NCBI GenBank assembly: GCA_020832545.1
Contig: JAFIEK010000002.1
Coordinates: 124,001-188,000, forward strand
Direction of reading: 5' to 3'
Source of the DNA: Pararhodobacter sp.
Lineage (GTDB): Bacteria > Pseudomonadota > Alphaproteobacteria > Rhodobacterales > Rhodobacteraceae
Length of the DNA stretch: 64,000 nt
Shown piece by piece: positions 8,837 to 17,092 of the stretch (position 1 is the stretch's first letter; each line of letters begins with the position of its first letter). The position numbers were made by a program, and so were the translations under genes. The notes beneath the pieces were generated by a model. It saw only the letters and a program-made list of their open reading frames with translations. It was not told where the DNA came from and searched no databases.

Positions 8837-9361
8837 TCAGAAATCATAGGTCAGTAGCACCACGCCAGTCTCATGCAGATGCGACGCGACAAGGCGCAGG
8901 CTCCCCGGCATGCCGCCCGCAAACAACGGCAATCCGGTTCCCAGAACGATCGGGTTCACTTTCAATATCAAGCGATCGATCAGACCCGCTTCTTGCAGCA
9001 GACCCGCAACCCCGGCACCGCCAGCGAGATAGATTGTACCACCGTCTTCGGATTTGATTTTCCTTACGGCGCTGACAGGATCCTCGCGGACAATCTCGAT
9101 CCCGCAGTCATGCGGAAGTTGCAGGCTGCGCGAAATCACGACATGCCGCATATTCTGGTAGGGCCGGTCGCCGGGCTGCATGCCATAGCGATAGCCAAAT
9201 TCATAAGTGCCGCGCCCCATGATCACGCAGTCATAGCCCGTCAGGCGTTGCAGGTAATCCGTCACATGGTCACCTTCGGCAACGAAATCATCGACAGTGC
9301 CGTCAGCTCTCGCGATGAAACCGTCAATGGAAATGGCGACGTCATAGACCAGCCGTCTCAT
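8837..9361 (-). CDS. RibD C-terminal / dihydrofolate reductase-like protein
   Basis: 174 residues. MRRLVYDVAISIDGFIARADG is the characteristic N-terminus of the YwjB/RibD C-terminal family; CVIMGRGTYEFGYRYG and IYLAGGAGVAGLLQEAGLIDRLIL (NADPH-binding Gly-rich loop) follow in order, and the protein ends LLTYDF as usual. The family has a DHFR fold and binds NADPH; the physiological substrate of these stand-alone homologues is mostly unknown. Cytoplasmic. A TMP-resistance or riboflavin role should not be assumed. Confidence 0.86.
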   Translation of the reverse strand: MRRLVYDVAISIDGFIARADGTVDDFVAEGDHVTDYLQRLTGYDCVIMGRGTYEFGYRYGMQPGDRPYQNMRHVVISRSLQLPHDCGIEIVREDPVSAVRKIKSEDGGTIYLAGGAGVAGLLQEAGLIDRLILKVNPIVLGTGLPLFAGGMPGSLRLVASHLHETGVVLLTYDF

Positions 9362-9424
9362 TGTCCGCTCCTTGTTCTCTCTGCGGTGCAGGTCAGGCCG
9401 CAGGCAATTCCCTTGTGTGAATTA

Positions 9425-9610
9425 TCAGGACCGGCGTCGCAGGGCCACGATTAACCCCCAGACAACGAGGCCGGTACCAAGCCCGATTGCGGTCCAGGGC
9501 GCGGGGGCGTTCAGGGCAAGCCCCACGCCTGCTCCGATCAATGTGAAGCCGGGGATCACAAGCAGGAATGCCGCGATCCAGCCGGATCTTCCGGTAATTG
9601 AGTCAGTCAT
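9425..9610 (-). CDS. small two-helix membrane protein
   Basis: 61 residues with two hydrophobic helices (about 11-33 and 36-56) joined by a short loop and ending in the basic tail RRRS (inside-positive). GAAAGGA lies 8-12 bases upstream of the ATG at 9610, a good ribosome site. Located between the RibD-like gene and the FAD monooxygenase on the same strand, 23 bp after the latter ends, so probably co-transcribed with it. No family recognised. Confidence rests on the ribosome site, hydrophobic pattern and snug position. Confidence 0.6.
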   Translation of the reverse strand: MTDSITGRSGWIAAFLLVIPGFTLIGAGVGLALNAPAPWTAIGLGTGLVVWGLIVALRRRS

Positions 9611-9633
9611 GGTTCAGGTCCTTTCGGTGGTAT

Positions 9634-10809
9634 TCAAGCGGCATGTTCCGGCACTTGGTAATCATAGATCCACGATAGCGATCGGTCCGTAACGAACACA
9701 CGGAAAACAATTGGCATAAGCGTGTCGCGCAAGTGCATCTGCAACCGGGTGCGCGGCGCCTTATAGGCCCCGCGGCGGCGGCCTTCGGCCACAATCCTCT
9801 CCGCACGTGGGCGGCGCTCGGTCTCAAACCGTGCGAGCGCCGCTACCGGATCGGTGATGTCGCGAAGGCAAACTGCGAGGAAAGCCGCATCCTCTAACGC
9901 TAGCGATGCCCCCTGACCCGAGCTTGGCGATGTGGCATGTGCCGCATCGCCAATCAACAGCACCCGCCCGTCCTGCCAGCGCGGCACATGCGGCAAGTCG
10001 TGGATTGGATAGGCATGGATTTCAGGCGTGTTGCGGATCAGGTCAGTGATCAGCGGCAGGTCGTCATCAAAGAGCGCCGTCAGCTGCGTGCCCCAATCGC
10101 CTTGCGCGCTCTTCAGCTCATTTTTTGATGGCTCTTTCGCCGCGCCGATGTTGGCAAACCACCAGGCTTCACCATCTTCACGCACTGCATAACCGAAGAA
10201 GGCACGGCTGCCCCACACCATGCGCATTTCCCCTTCTGTTGATCGAAGCCCGGAATGCGGCACCACGCCGCCGAGGTTCAAGAGCCCGGTATAGTCCGGT
10301 TGCAACCTCTGACCGGGCATTGCGGCGCGCACATTTGATCGGATGCCATCAGCACCAATCAACAGATCGGCGCGCAAAACCTGCCCATCCGAGCAACGCA
10401 CGTTTACGCCGCTCGTGCCCTGCTGATAGTCAGTAACGGTATGTCCACGACGGATCGAGATGCCGCGACGCTCAGCCTCGGCTGAAAGCGCCTCGTGCAG
10501 GGAGCGGCGCATCAACGTGATCGGCACGTCACTATCACAGTAGCCGCTTGTCACGTTGCCAAGTCGGTTGCCACGCGCGCCGAAGAACGCGATCTGGGGG
10601 GTGCGGATATGCGGCTGGCCTCGCACGCACGCATCAAGTTCCAGCCCCTCAAGAACGCGATGGCCATTGGACGCAAGCCCAAGAAACAGGCCCTCATCCC
10701 CTTCGGCAGCGTCGCGCGTCTCGATGATCTCAACCGAAATCCCGGTTTTGGCAAGCGCGATAGCGGCGACGGGGCCAGCGATTCCGGCCCCTGCAATGAT
10801 CACTTTCAT
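9634..10809 (-). CDS. FAD-dependent monooxygenase
   Basis: 391 residues of the PHBH-type flavoprotein monooxygenase fold. GAGIAG (residues 7-12) in the N-terminal beta-alpha-beta binds the ADP part of FAD, GADGIRS is the DG motif contacting NAD(P)H and FAD, and LIGDAAHATSPSSGQGASLALED is the GD motif. Such enzymes hydroxylate aromatic or polyketide-like compounds, or inactivate drugs such as tetracyclines and rifamycins; the substrate here is unknown. ATG at 10809 preferred over TTG at 10818 because AGGG is nine bases upstream. A copy of the TetR operator module lies 133-190 bp upstream, linking it to the TetR/DoxX locus at 4.3 kb. Confidence 0.9.
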   Translation of the reverse strand: MKVIIAGAGIAGPVAAIALAKTGISVEIIETRDAAEGDEGLFLGLASNGHRVLEGLELDACVRGQPHIRTPQIAFFGARGNRLGNVTSGYCDSDVPITLMRRSLHEALSAEAERRGISIRRGHTVTDYQQGTSGVNVRCSDGQVLRADLLIGADGIRSNVRAAMPGQRLQPDYTGLLNLGGVVPHSGLRSTEGEMRMVWGSRAFFGYAVREDGEAWWFANIGAAKEPSKNELKSAQGDWGTQLTALFDDDLPLITDLIRNTPEIHAYPIHDLPHVPRWQDGRVLLIGDAAHATSPSSGQGASLALEDAAFLAVCLRDITDPVAALARFETERRPRAERIVAEGRRRGAYKAPRTRLQMHLRDTLMPIVFRVFVTDRSLSWIYDYQVPEHAA

Positions 10810-10858
10810 GCTGGACAACCCTATTTGTCAAAGTATGATTCGTTAGATCAAACTAATA

Positions 10859-10945
10859 TTATGGGGTACTACCTATGTCAACGATGAATGGAGTGGGCGC
10901 GACTGAGCGCTTGTATGCAAGAACCATGTCCCGCCTCGGCATCAT
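10859..10945 (-). CDS. possible 28-residue leader ORF
   Basis: Starting at the ATG that abuts operator copy 2 on the minus strand, a short frame encodes 28 residues (MMPRRDMVLAYKRS..., ending DIGSTP) and stops 49 bp before the FAD monooxygenase start. It sits exactly where the TetR coding sequence begins at the matching locus (4346). It may be a real leader peptide, or just the remains of a start codon carried along when the promoter module was copied. No homology recognised. Confidence 0.25.
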   Translation of the reverse strand: MMPRRDMVLAYKRSVAPTPFIVDIGSTP

Positions 10946-10996
10946 GTTGACACCGCTTACATATATCCTTAGAGCTGCTAGAACACTGCTAACATT
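10942..10996 (-). promoter_or_regulatory. tandem TetR operator, copy 2 (inverted)
   Basis: On the minus strand this repeats the module of 4295-4349: the first element (15 bp) at 10982-10996, then 18 bp of unrelated spacer, then a 22-bp block at 10942-10963 that includes GTAAGCGGTGTCAAC and the following ATGA. Both blocks are identical to copy 1 and the 18-bp spacer length is preserved. It drives toward the FAD monooxygenase (start 10809) and is divergent from the membrane protein at 11094. Confidence 0.75.
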
Positions 10997-11093
10997 AGCC
11001 AAATCTCGAAAGGATTGGCGATAAGCTGGTTGTCACCTGCCGCCGCAGTCTGCTTGCCTCAAGTCGCTCCCTGCAGAGTTCAGGTGTTGAAGA

Positions 11094-11459
11094 ATGCCGC
11101 CTTTTTTCTTGCTCGCAACCATCTCACTTGCACTGGTCGCGGTCCATTGCATCTCCGGAAGCCCTCAGGTTGTGCAGCCTCTGCTCAAATCGAAAGAACT
11201 GCCAGACGACGTGATCTACGTCCTTTACATATGCTGGCATGTGGTCACCCTCCTCATGGTAGCCTTCGCTGTCGCGTATGCCGACGCGGCGTTTGACCAG
11301 TCCTTTCGCCCATATGCCGTCGCGGCGACGGTCTTGGCGGGTGCAATCACCGTATGGAGCTTAGTGGTGGTGATCTGGAAGCGGCAAAGCCATCGAAAAA
11401 TGCCACAATGGGTTGCTTTTCTCGTTCTCACATTTGCCGGAACTTGGGCGCTTTATTGA
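11094..11459 (+). CDS. four-helix membrane protein of unknown function
   Basis: 121 residues with four predicted membrane segments (about 3-22, 43-63, 73-94 and 103-120) and a small cytoplasmic loop rich in Lys/Arg (WKRQSHRKMPQW). No family recognised with certainty; general size and layout are like DoxX-type or DUF small membrane proteins. Gene followed within 10 bp by a strong intrinsic terminator (11469-11500). It is divergent from the FAD monooxygenase across a copy of the TetR operator module, the same position doxX holds relative to tetR at 4.3 kb, so it may be in the same regulon. Confidence 0.7.
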   Translation: MPPFFLLATISLALVAVHCISGSPQVVQPLLKSKELPDDVIYVLYICWHVVTLLMVAFAVAYADAAFDQSFRPYAVAATVLAGAITVWSLVVVIWKRQSHRKMPQWVAFLVLTFAGTWALY

Positions 11460-11468
11460 CTTCAGAAG

Positions 11469-11500
11469 AAAACCGCCCGGATGTCACTCAGGGCGGTTTT
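11469..11500 (+). terminator. intrinsic terminator
   Basis: Perfect 10-bp stem AAAACCGCCC (11469-11478) with GGGCGGTTTT (11491-11500), 12-nt loop, followed by a further T. Lies 10 bp after the membrane-protein stop codon; the A-tract on the other side could let it work in both directions for the convergent beta-lactamase gene. Confidence 0.85.
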
Positions 11501-11609
11501 TGTGCTCCCGGGCACTTTCCCAGTTCATTTCAAGGTGACAGAGCATGATGAAATGCTCCTGGTCGCCGCCTGAAAAACATGTGGGTTCCCAGGCTTTTTT
11601 CCACTCGCC

Positions 11610-12509
11610 TTAGTTTGACCCGATCTCGTTCAAGGCGTCGTTCTCAGCCAAGATCGCGTAAGTGACCTCGATACGTGCCGCCATGGCGCCAGGCAAACTG
11701 AGATCGAGGTTATGTGCGAAGACAACCGGGCCACCGTCATTGCTAGGCCGCTCTACCCACCCGACAAACCAACCCGTTCGCTCTGCATCCGGCGGCAGAA
11801 TGGAATCGTCGTTCGATAGCAGAAATCCATCATTGTCGATTGGCAGGACAGCGCCTGTCTTGCCGTAAATCATGCAATCTCGGCCACATTCCTGCATGCT
11901 CAGCAAGTCGATGGTTCGCATTTGGACGTCGGGATCGACGTCCAGAGCCCTTTCGCGCAGTTGCGACAAGAACGAGATCTGCTCCAGCGCTGATATTTCC
12001 AGCGGACCAGACAGCCAGAAGCTGCGCAGGCGGCTTTCATCGCCAATATCGGCGTTTCCATACTGCAAGCGCTGAACCGCTTCGAGTTCCCGCGCATGGC
12101 CAATGCGTTCGGCGATGTCCTGAAAAACCCAGACAGTCGAGGAGGTGATGGCATCTGAAAGACTTGTGTCCTGGTCCCAGGACCCAACCCCGCGTGGGCG
12201 TCCATCCCATGGTAGTGCGGCGTGGACATCAACACTCTCGCCGGATTCCAGAGCGATAAGTGTATGTGGAATCTTAAAGGTCGATGCCGGGAAGAAACGC
12301 TCAGATGCGCGCTGTTCATTGCAAACGAACATACGACCCGTGTCGATCTCTACCATCACGAAGGTCGAGCGCTCACTGTCCACGAGTTGTTCGCACCCGC
12401 GCGCGTCTTCGATGCTCACAACCTCTGCGCGCAGGCTCGTAGAGAATGACAAGGCAATCGCGAGCAGTGCAAAGCCCGCACGAATTCCTGTTTTCGGATT
12501 GAACGACAT
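11610..12509 (-). CDS. class D (OXA-type) beta-lactamase
   Basis: 299 residues with an N-terminal signal peptide (about 1-28), so periplasmic. All class D landmarks are present in order: catalytic Ser76 in PASTFK with Lys79 (the carbamylated base in the family), S124-T-V126, Y150-G-N152, the Trp of FWLSGPL (W165) and K217-T-G219. The length is slightly above the usual 250-280. It hydrolyses penicillins in the family; the spectrum cannot be read from sequence. It is divergent from an AmpR-like LysR regulator across 344 bp, unusual for class D enzymes and suggesting induction by cell-wall fragments. No mobile elements frame it, so it is probably an intrinsic chromosomal gene. Confidence 0.92.
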   Translation of the reverse strand: MSFNPKTGIRAGFALLAIALSFSTSLRAEVVSIEDARGCEQLVDSERSTFVMVEIDTGRMFVCNEQRASERFFPASTFKIPHTLIALESGESVDVHAALPWDGRPRGVGSWDQDTSLSDAITSSTVWVFQDIAERIGHARELEAVQRLQYGNADIGDESRLRSFWLSGPLEISALEQISFLSQLRERALDVDPDVQMRTIDLLSMQECGRDCMIYGKTGAVLPIDNDGFLLSNDDSILPPDAERTGWFVGWVERPSNDGGPVVFAHNLDLSLPGAMAARIEVTYAILAENDALNEIGSN

Positions 12510-12853
12510 TTGATTTCCTTTCAGTTTGAAGTCGTTGCGGAGTTGGTTACCTGGGACGCAAAACGCGGTCGTTCACGGACTGAATCACCGTCCACTTGGC
12601 CAAGCTTTCTGCCCTTCGGTCGATCCGGCGACACACGCCGGATCCGACAGCCTGATCGCCATTCGGGTCAGTACAGATGTCCTGATCAGTCTTCCCGGGG
12701 ACCATTGCAAAGCGCATTTTTGCTATGGCACTTCGAGTCTGGCTTTTTGATTTCCTTGGCTCTTGCCCCAAATTTTTGTTGTGGCGGTTGAAGTAATCGA
12801 CTCGATAAGAAGCAGCAAACGAGTAATACTCTGGAAGAGCATCAGGAAAACTA
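12510..12853. promoter_or_regulatory. beta-lactamase / AmpR-like intergenic region
   Basis: This 344-bp divergent region has no gene. A weak dyad, ACTCG at 12800-12804 and CGAGT at 12820-12824, lies 30 bp before the LysR gene and could be part of its operator. No match to a known AmpR site was established by eye. The beta-lactamase start at 12509 has GGAAATC and TTTCCTTT-complement ribosome sequence immediately upstream. Confidence 0.35.
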
Positions 12854-13750
12854 ATGGCTATGGATCGTCCCCACCTTCCTCTGAACGCGCTTCGTGCGTT
12901 TGAGGCGGCCGCACGTCAGGGCAGCTTTACGCGCGCTGCGATAGAGCTTTCGGTGACGCTGGCAGCGGTTAGTCACCATATCAAAGGTCTGGAAGCTCGG
13001 CTCGGGCTTACCCTGTTCCGACGCACGTCGCGCGGACTTGTGCTTACGGACGAAGGCAGCGCCTTGGTGCCTGTTCTGGAAGCTGCTTTTGACAAGATGG
13101 GCGAGGTGCTCGACCGGTTTCGAGACGGCCGCTATCAAGAGGTGCTTCATCTCGGTGTCGTAACGACTTTTGCAGCAGGCTGGCTTATTGAGCGCTTGCC
13201 GCGTTTTGCTGCGCTGCACCCTGGCATCGATCTGCGAATTTCAACAAACAACAATCGGGTCGATATTGCTGGCGAGGGGCTTGGCATGGCAATTCGGTTT
13301 GGCGACGGGGCGTGGCGTGGCGAAGTTTGCACGCGGCTCTTTCAGGCACCGATGTCTCCGCTGTGTCGTCTCGACGTGGCTGCGCGTCTCGGTGGACCTG
13401 CTGATCTCGCGAAGGAATCGCTTTTCCGATCCTTCAGGGCCGATGAATGGCAGCGCTGGTTCGCTGCGCAATCCATCCCATGCCCGGACATCCGTGGACC
13501 TGTCCTTGACTCCTCCCTCGCGATTGCCGGTCTCGCTGCTGCGGGGTTTGGCATAGGCATGCTTCCGCTCAGAATGTTTGCGCGCGAGATTTCCGAAGGG
13601 CGGCTGGTGCGCCCCTTCGAAACCAAGATCGCGACTGGAAGCTATTGGCTTACCCGTCTCAAAAGCCGTGACAAGACGCCGGCAATGAAGATTGTCGAAG
13701 ATTGGCTGGTTGACGAGGTCGAACGGGAAGACACCGCAGCGATTTGCTAA
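12854..13750 (+). CDS. LysR-family regulator, AmpR-like
   Basis: 298 residues. The N-terminal winged helix is HLPLNALRAFEAAARQGSFTRAAIELSVTLAAVSHHIKGLEARLGLTLF in layout, close to AmpR/GcvA. The effector domain has STNNNRVDIAGEGLGMAIRFGDGAW, and the TNNNRVD...EGLD-AIRFG pattern is a hallmark of AmpR, which senses peptidoglycan muropeptides and controls beta-lactamases. Divergent from the class D beta-lactamase, which supports the assignment. A second ATG at 12860 is possible. It ends at a perfect hairpin (13786-13813). AmpR-like by motif and context; true muropeptide sensing is inferred. Confidence 0.88.
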   Translation: MAMDRPHLPLNALRAFEAAARQGSFTRAAIELSVTLAAVSHHIKGLEARLGLTLFRRTSRGLVLTDEGSALVPVLEAAFDKMGEVLDRFRDGRYQEVLHLGVVTTFAAGWLIERLPRFAALHPGIDLRISTNNNRVDIAGEGLGMAIRFGDGAWRGEVCTRLFQAPMSPLCRLDVAARLGGPADLAKESLFRSFRADEWQRWFAAQSIPCPDIRGPVLDSSLAIAGLAAAGFGIGMLPLRMFAREISEGRLVRPFETKIATGSYWLTRLKSRDKTPAMKIVEDWLVDEVEREDTAAIC

Positions 13751-13785
13751 GTCACCGAACGCCGTTCTGCGTTGATTCCTTGCCG

Positions 13786-13813
13786 AATTGGCTAGGGTGG
13801 ATCCTAGCCAATT
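13786..13813 (+). terminator. hairpin terminator after AmpR-like gene
   Basis: Perfect 11-bp stem AATTGGCTAGG (13786-13796) and CCTAGCCAATT (13803-13813) with a 6-nt loop, 36 bp after the stop codon of the LysR gene. It has only a short T run after it, so termination efficiency is uncertain. Confidence 0.6.
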
Positions 13814-13844
13814 TGCCAATATGCTCGGTCAACTTTTCAGGTTG

Positions 13845-14010
13845 ATGGCCAGTTGTGGTGTATCGTCGACGGCTACATGCACGAATTCCCAGTCCGCACC
13901 GCGGTTGCGTCACCCTTGCGCGTGCTGGTGGCGCGGTGGTCAGGCCGGTCAAAGTGGCCAAGTTTCTTGAAGTCTAGATGAATCAGCTCTCCCTGTCGCA
14001 GGCAAAGCCA
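13845..14010 (-). pseudogene. IS481-family transposase remnant, frameshifted
   Basis: On the minus strand one frame reads ELIHLDFKKLGHFDRPDHRA, matching the IS481-family pattern G-E-L-(I/L)-H-x-D-x-K-K-L-G-x-(I/F)-x-R-P-G-H-R just upstream of the DDE core. Around 13900 the reading shifts to a second frame that continues ADWEFVHVAVDD, the next conserved IS481 block (W-E-(F/Y)-x-H-V-x-(V/I)-D-D). Only this central stretch survives and both ends are lost. The flanks (13814-13844, 14011-14399) hold nothing else I can recognise. Confidence 0.7.
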
Positions 14011-14399
14011 GGCGTCAGGCGCCGGATCACCTTCTATAGTCACAAGCGGCCTCACGCTGCCGATGTCGGAAAACCGCCCGCCATGGCCTACTTCAACCAT
14101 ATTGCAACCGACCAGCAGGGCCAGAGAGTAGCTTAAATCACGCTGAAAACGGTCCAATGATCGCGGAGCAGCTCACCTGAAAGGAAGTGAACATCACCTG
14201 TTGCAGCTGTCGGTCATCTGCGCAAAGTCGATATGGGTCTTGGGACAATGGCCTACCATAAAGCGATTCACACCACGCCAACCGCACAGACACGGCCCAT
14301 GACGCCCTGATCTCATACAGTACCCGTTGCATACCGAAGGCAAATCCGCCCTCGGTAGCAGCTTGATGAACACTCGCCGGTTTCGCTGACCCAGCCCTT

Positions 14400-16409
14400 T
14401 CAGTTCTGAAACGCAAAGGTCTGTCTGAGGTGCGCAACCATCTCCGGGCTGAGTGGCTTGACCAGTTCAGCGTTGCACGAGGCATGATAGGGAACCGGAA
14501 CCTCGGCCGTTGACAGGTCTTCGTAACGGATCGACGGGTCGAGCGCAGTGGGATCATCGCTCTGAGGGCGGGTTGGGTCCATACTGAGAACGGGAATGGT
14601 TCCGTGCCCACCCACCGTGGCGAAGTTGGGGCTATTTAGCTTGATGTCGTTCTGGATGATCTGCTGCGCCGCGATGGCAAATTTGCGCGACTGTGCGGCG
14701 GGTGTCCCCCCGGCCACGGCGACATCCACATTCACAGCCTCGATCGACACCGTGTAGTCGCTGTTCAGATACACTTCATAGGATCGGAACTGCTGCGGAA
14801 AGTCGCGCAGAGAAGAGGTCTCGACCTGCCAGAAACCCTGCTCGGGGCGGCTTGTATCGGCAGAGGGGAAGGCCTTGACGACGTTGAAGTGGCGATGCCC
14901 GGCCAGCCACATCAGTAGATTGGGCGCGCCTTGCAGGATCGCGACCAGCTCTTCCAGATCGACAGCATTTTCATAGCCGGGTTTGGTGTTTTCGTCCCCC
15001 GCCCACCATTCCAGATGCGATCCGATCGGCGAAACACCGATCGGAATATGGGCCGCGATGATCATGAGCTGGTTGTTGGCCTGGCCGCTGTCCAGTTCCG
15101 CCTGCAACCACTCCAGGCGCCGCGAATCCAGATAGCCGTGGCCATGGATGTCGAACGAGCCATCGTCGCTTGATTGCGTCACATCCAGCACAATGATCTT
15201 CAGCGGGATCTCGGCCTTGGGCACAAAACTGTAGCAGGCGAAAGCCGCGTCCTCGGGGTTGCCGGTATCACGGTCGATCAGGTTGAAGCCATGACCGACG
15301 GGATGGGATGTTGTGTTGAAGAACTCGTCCATCCATTCCGACGGGACGAGCGGCCGGCGATCCGGGTCGGGGACAACCCGCGGCGCTTGGCCACCGAAGG
15401 CAAGATCGTCGGTACTGCCGGCAAGGACAATGTCGCCGTTCGTTGTGGTGCCGTTCAGAACGCCCGGATAAAAAAGTGGATCTGCCCGCAGGTTGCGGTA
15501 ATCGAACACGGGCGGGAAGCTTGAGAAATCCTCCATCCGGATCGGAGAGCCCGCAGCCCAGACGCTGTCTGCCGTATAGGATTCTCTGAGGCCCAGCGAC
15601 GGCTCTGCATCCAGCGGGAAAGACCCGATGAAGAAATGGTCGTGATTCCCAAGCACCATGTACCAGGGAATATCACTGTCCAGCCCCGCCGCCTGGAACG
15701 GCATCTGATAATCGATGCTGTCCGCACCGACATGCGCGCCAGAACTGGGCGTAATGACCTTGCCGTCCAGCACATCAATGAACCATCTGGTGGCGTTATA
15801 CATGGGATCATTGCATGCGTCGCCCAAGGTGATCCCGAAGTCGAACGGGTCGCGACGGTGCAGGTCATTTACAGTCTGCACGGCGACGTCCAGAACCTGC
15901 GTCGTATAAGGCATCACAGGGGAATATATGGACGTGTTTCGATGCGAAACAGGGTCAATCTGCTGGAACAGGATCAGCTGATTGGGCGCTTCCTTGTCCG
16001 TGATATGAACATCCGCGAAGGAGAAAAACCTCAGCAGGCGTTCCTTCTCCAGATTGTCAGGCCGCACGTAACCGGCTGGCATCAGATCCAGCCGCTCCAT
16101 GACCGGCAATCCGGAACCGAAAGTCCACTCCCCGTAGCCGAATTCGCCATATCTTGAAACGTGGTGCAGTTCGTTCTTTTCAAGGCCGGGCGTCAGCGTC
16201 AGCGGAAAGGACAGCATCCGCTCGCGTGTCGTGACCGCAGGGGTGTCGATCGGATAGCTCCTGACCTCGTCTGCCCATGCCCTTGATGCCCCGAATCCCC
16301 CAAGCGATGCAGCGCCCAGAAAAGCTGCCGAGGACTTCAGAAATGACCGCCGGCGCAAGAACCCGAGGCCTCCGGCAAACGGTCGATCAGATGCAATTGA
16401 TTGTGACAT
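14400..16409 (-). CDS. Tat-exported metallophosphoesterase (TIGR03768-like)
   Basis: 669 residues. A twin-arginine signal (LRRRSFLKSSAAFLGAASLGG, residues about 18-38) predicts folded export to the periplasm. Calcineurin-like metal motifs follow: FADVHITD (Asp-x-His), TLGDACND (Gly-Asp) and VLGNHDHFF (Gly-Asn-His-Asp/Glu), then IIAAHIPIG and WLAGHRHFN (His-x-His) near residues 470-530. This order and the large size fit the TIGR03768 family of exported phosphoesterases. The open frame reaches 16589, but the ATG at 16409 precedes the Tat motif properly and has GGAAGGG upstream. It may release phosphate from organic phosphoesters; substrate unknown. Monocistronic by appearance. Confidence 0.9.
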   Translation of the reverse strand: MSQSIASDRPFAGGLGFLRRRSFLKSSAAFLGAASLGGFGASRAWADEVRSYPIDTPAVTTRERMLSFPLTLTPGLEKNELHHVSRYGEFGYGEWTFGSGLPVMERLDLMPAGYVRPDNLEKERLLRFFSFADVHITDKEAPNQLILFQQIDPVSHRNTSIYSPVMPYTTQVLDVAVQTVNDLHRRDPFDFGITLGDACNDPMYNATRWFIDVLDGKVITPSSGAHVGADSIDYQMPFQAAGLDSDIPWYMVLGNHDHFFIGSFPLDAEPSLGLRESYTADSVWAAGSPIRMEDFSSFPPVFDYRNLRADPLFYPGVLNGTTTNGDIVLAGSTDDLAFGGQAPRVVPDPDRRPLVPSEWMDEFFNTTSHPVGHGFNLIDRDTGNPEDAAFACYSFVPKAEIPLKIIVLDVTQSSDDGSFDIHGHGYLDSRRLEWLQAELDSGQANNQLMIIAAHIPIGVSPIGSHLEWWAGDENTKPGYENAVDLEELVAILQGAPNLLMWLAGHRHFNVVKAFPSADTSRPEQGFWQVETSSLRDFPQQFRSYEVYLNSDYTVSIEAVNVDVAVAGGTPAAQSRKFAIAAQQIIQNDIKLNSPNFATVGGHGTIPVLSMDPTRPQSDDPTALDPSIRYEDLSTAEVPVPYHASCNAELVKPLSPEMVAHLRQTFAFQN

Positions 16410-17060
16410 GACCCAAAACCCTTCCGTTTCAGTTCGGGCGCAAGCCCGGTAGCCTCTCCCAAGCTCAAGTGCGGCTTGGCGACTGTCTGGCGTCAGGGTT
16501 GAGCGCACAGTGCACTCACATCGCTTCATGGTCTCCGAGAACGGCGCAAACCAGCCACGTCCGCCGCCCCGACAAACCAACCCGCTCACCGTCTCCCAGA
16601 AATACAGGAAAAGCGGCCCTGCACCTTGATCTGGCTCAGTCTGTTCGGAAAAGTCTGCGCTGAAACGAAGTCATCGCTTTCGGATGGACCGTGTAAGCCG
16701 GGCGTGGACGGGAAGACGTGTTTTTTGAAGGCGGCGCCGGGTGAACACCCTTCAGAGACTTCACAGCTAGCCATTAATCCAGGTCCCTGAAGTAGACCAA
16801 AATCATGCCAATAGTACCACGTTGGTGCGATCCGCCCGCCGAAGAAAATGCTGCTGCGCTGCGCCTCGGTCCGCGAACGGCAGAAATGGGCCATCGCCCA
16901 TCCTGCACCCTCGAGTCGGGCTGCGGCGCAGCAACGGCCTGCTGATCCTTTGGGGCTTCGGCAGCGTCGCAGGCGGCCAACTGCGGACAGTCGTCAAGAT
17001 GCCCTCTCCCTTTGACGCGACCTTCACTGTGGGTTGCAACAGTGGGCGGTCGCGTCGATC
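16410..17060. other. gene-free interval between phosphoesterase and cyd operon
   Basis: About 650 bp with only overlapping, poorly composed frames on both strands and no ribosome sites before them. No RNA gene, repeat or insertion element was recognised. It probably holds the promoter of the phosphoesterase at its left end. Confidence 0.5.
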
Positions 17061-17087
17061 TGCGCGCCCAAGGTGTTCGGGCGCGCA
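17061..17087 (-). terminator. hairpin after cydX
   Basis: Perfect 9-bp stem TGCGCGCCC (17061-17069) with GGGCGCGCA (17079-17087) and a 9-nt loop, 6 bp past the cydX stop on the minus strand. No U-tract follows, as is common for GC-rich alphaproteobacterial terminators. Confidence 0.6.
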
Positions 17088-17092
17088 GGAAT

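Noticed and set aside
11610-12509. Acquired resistance island
   Set aside because: No integrase, intact insertion sequence or integron site flanks the class D gene; the pairing with an AmpR-like gene argues for an intrinsic locus.
13873-14157. 95-codon minus-strand frame as an intact gene
   Set aside because: Only its central part matches IS481 transposase and the match continues in another frame, so it is a relic.
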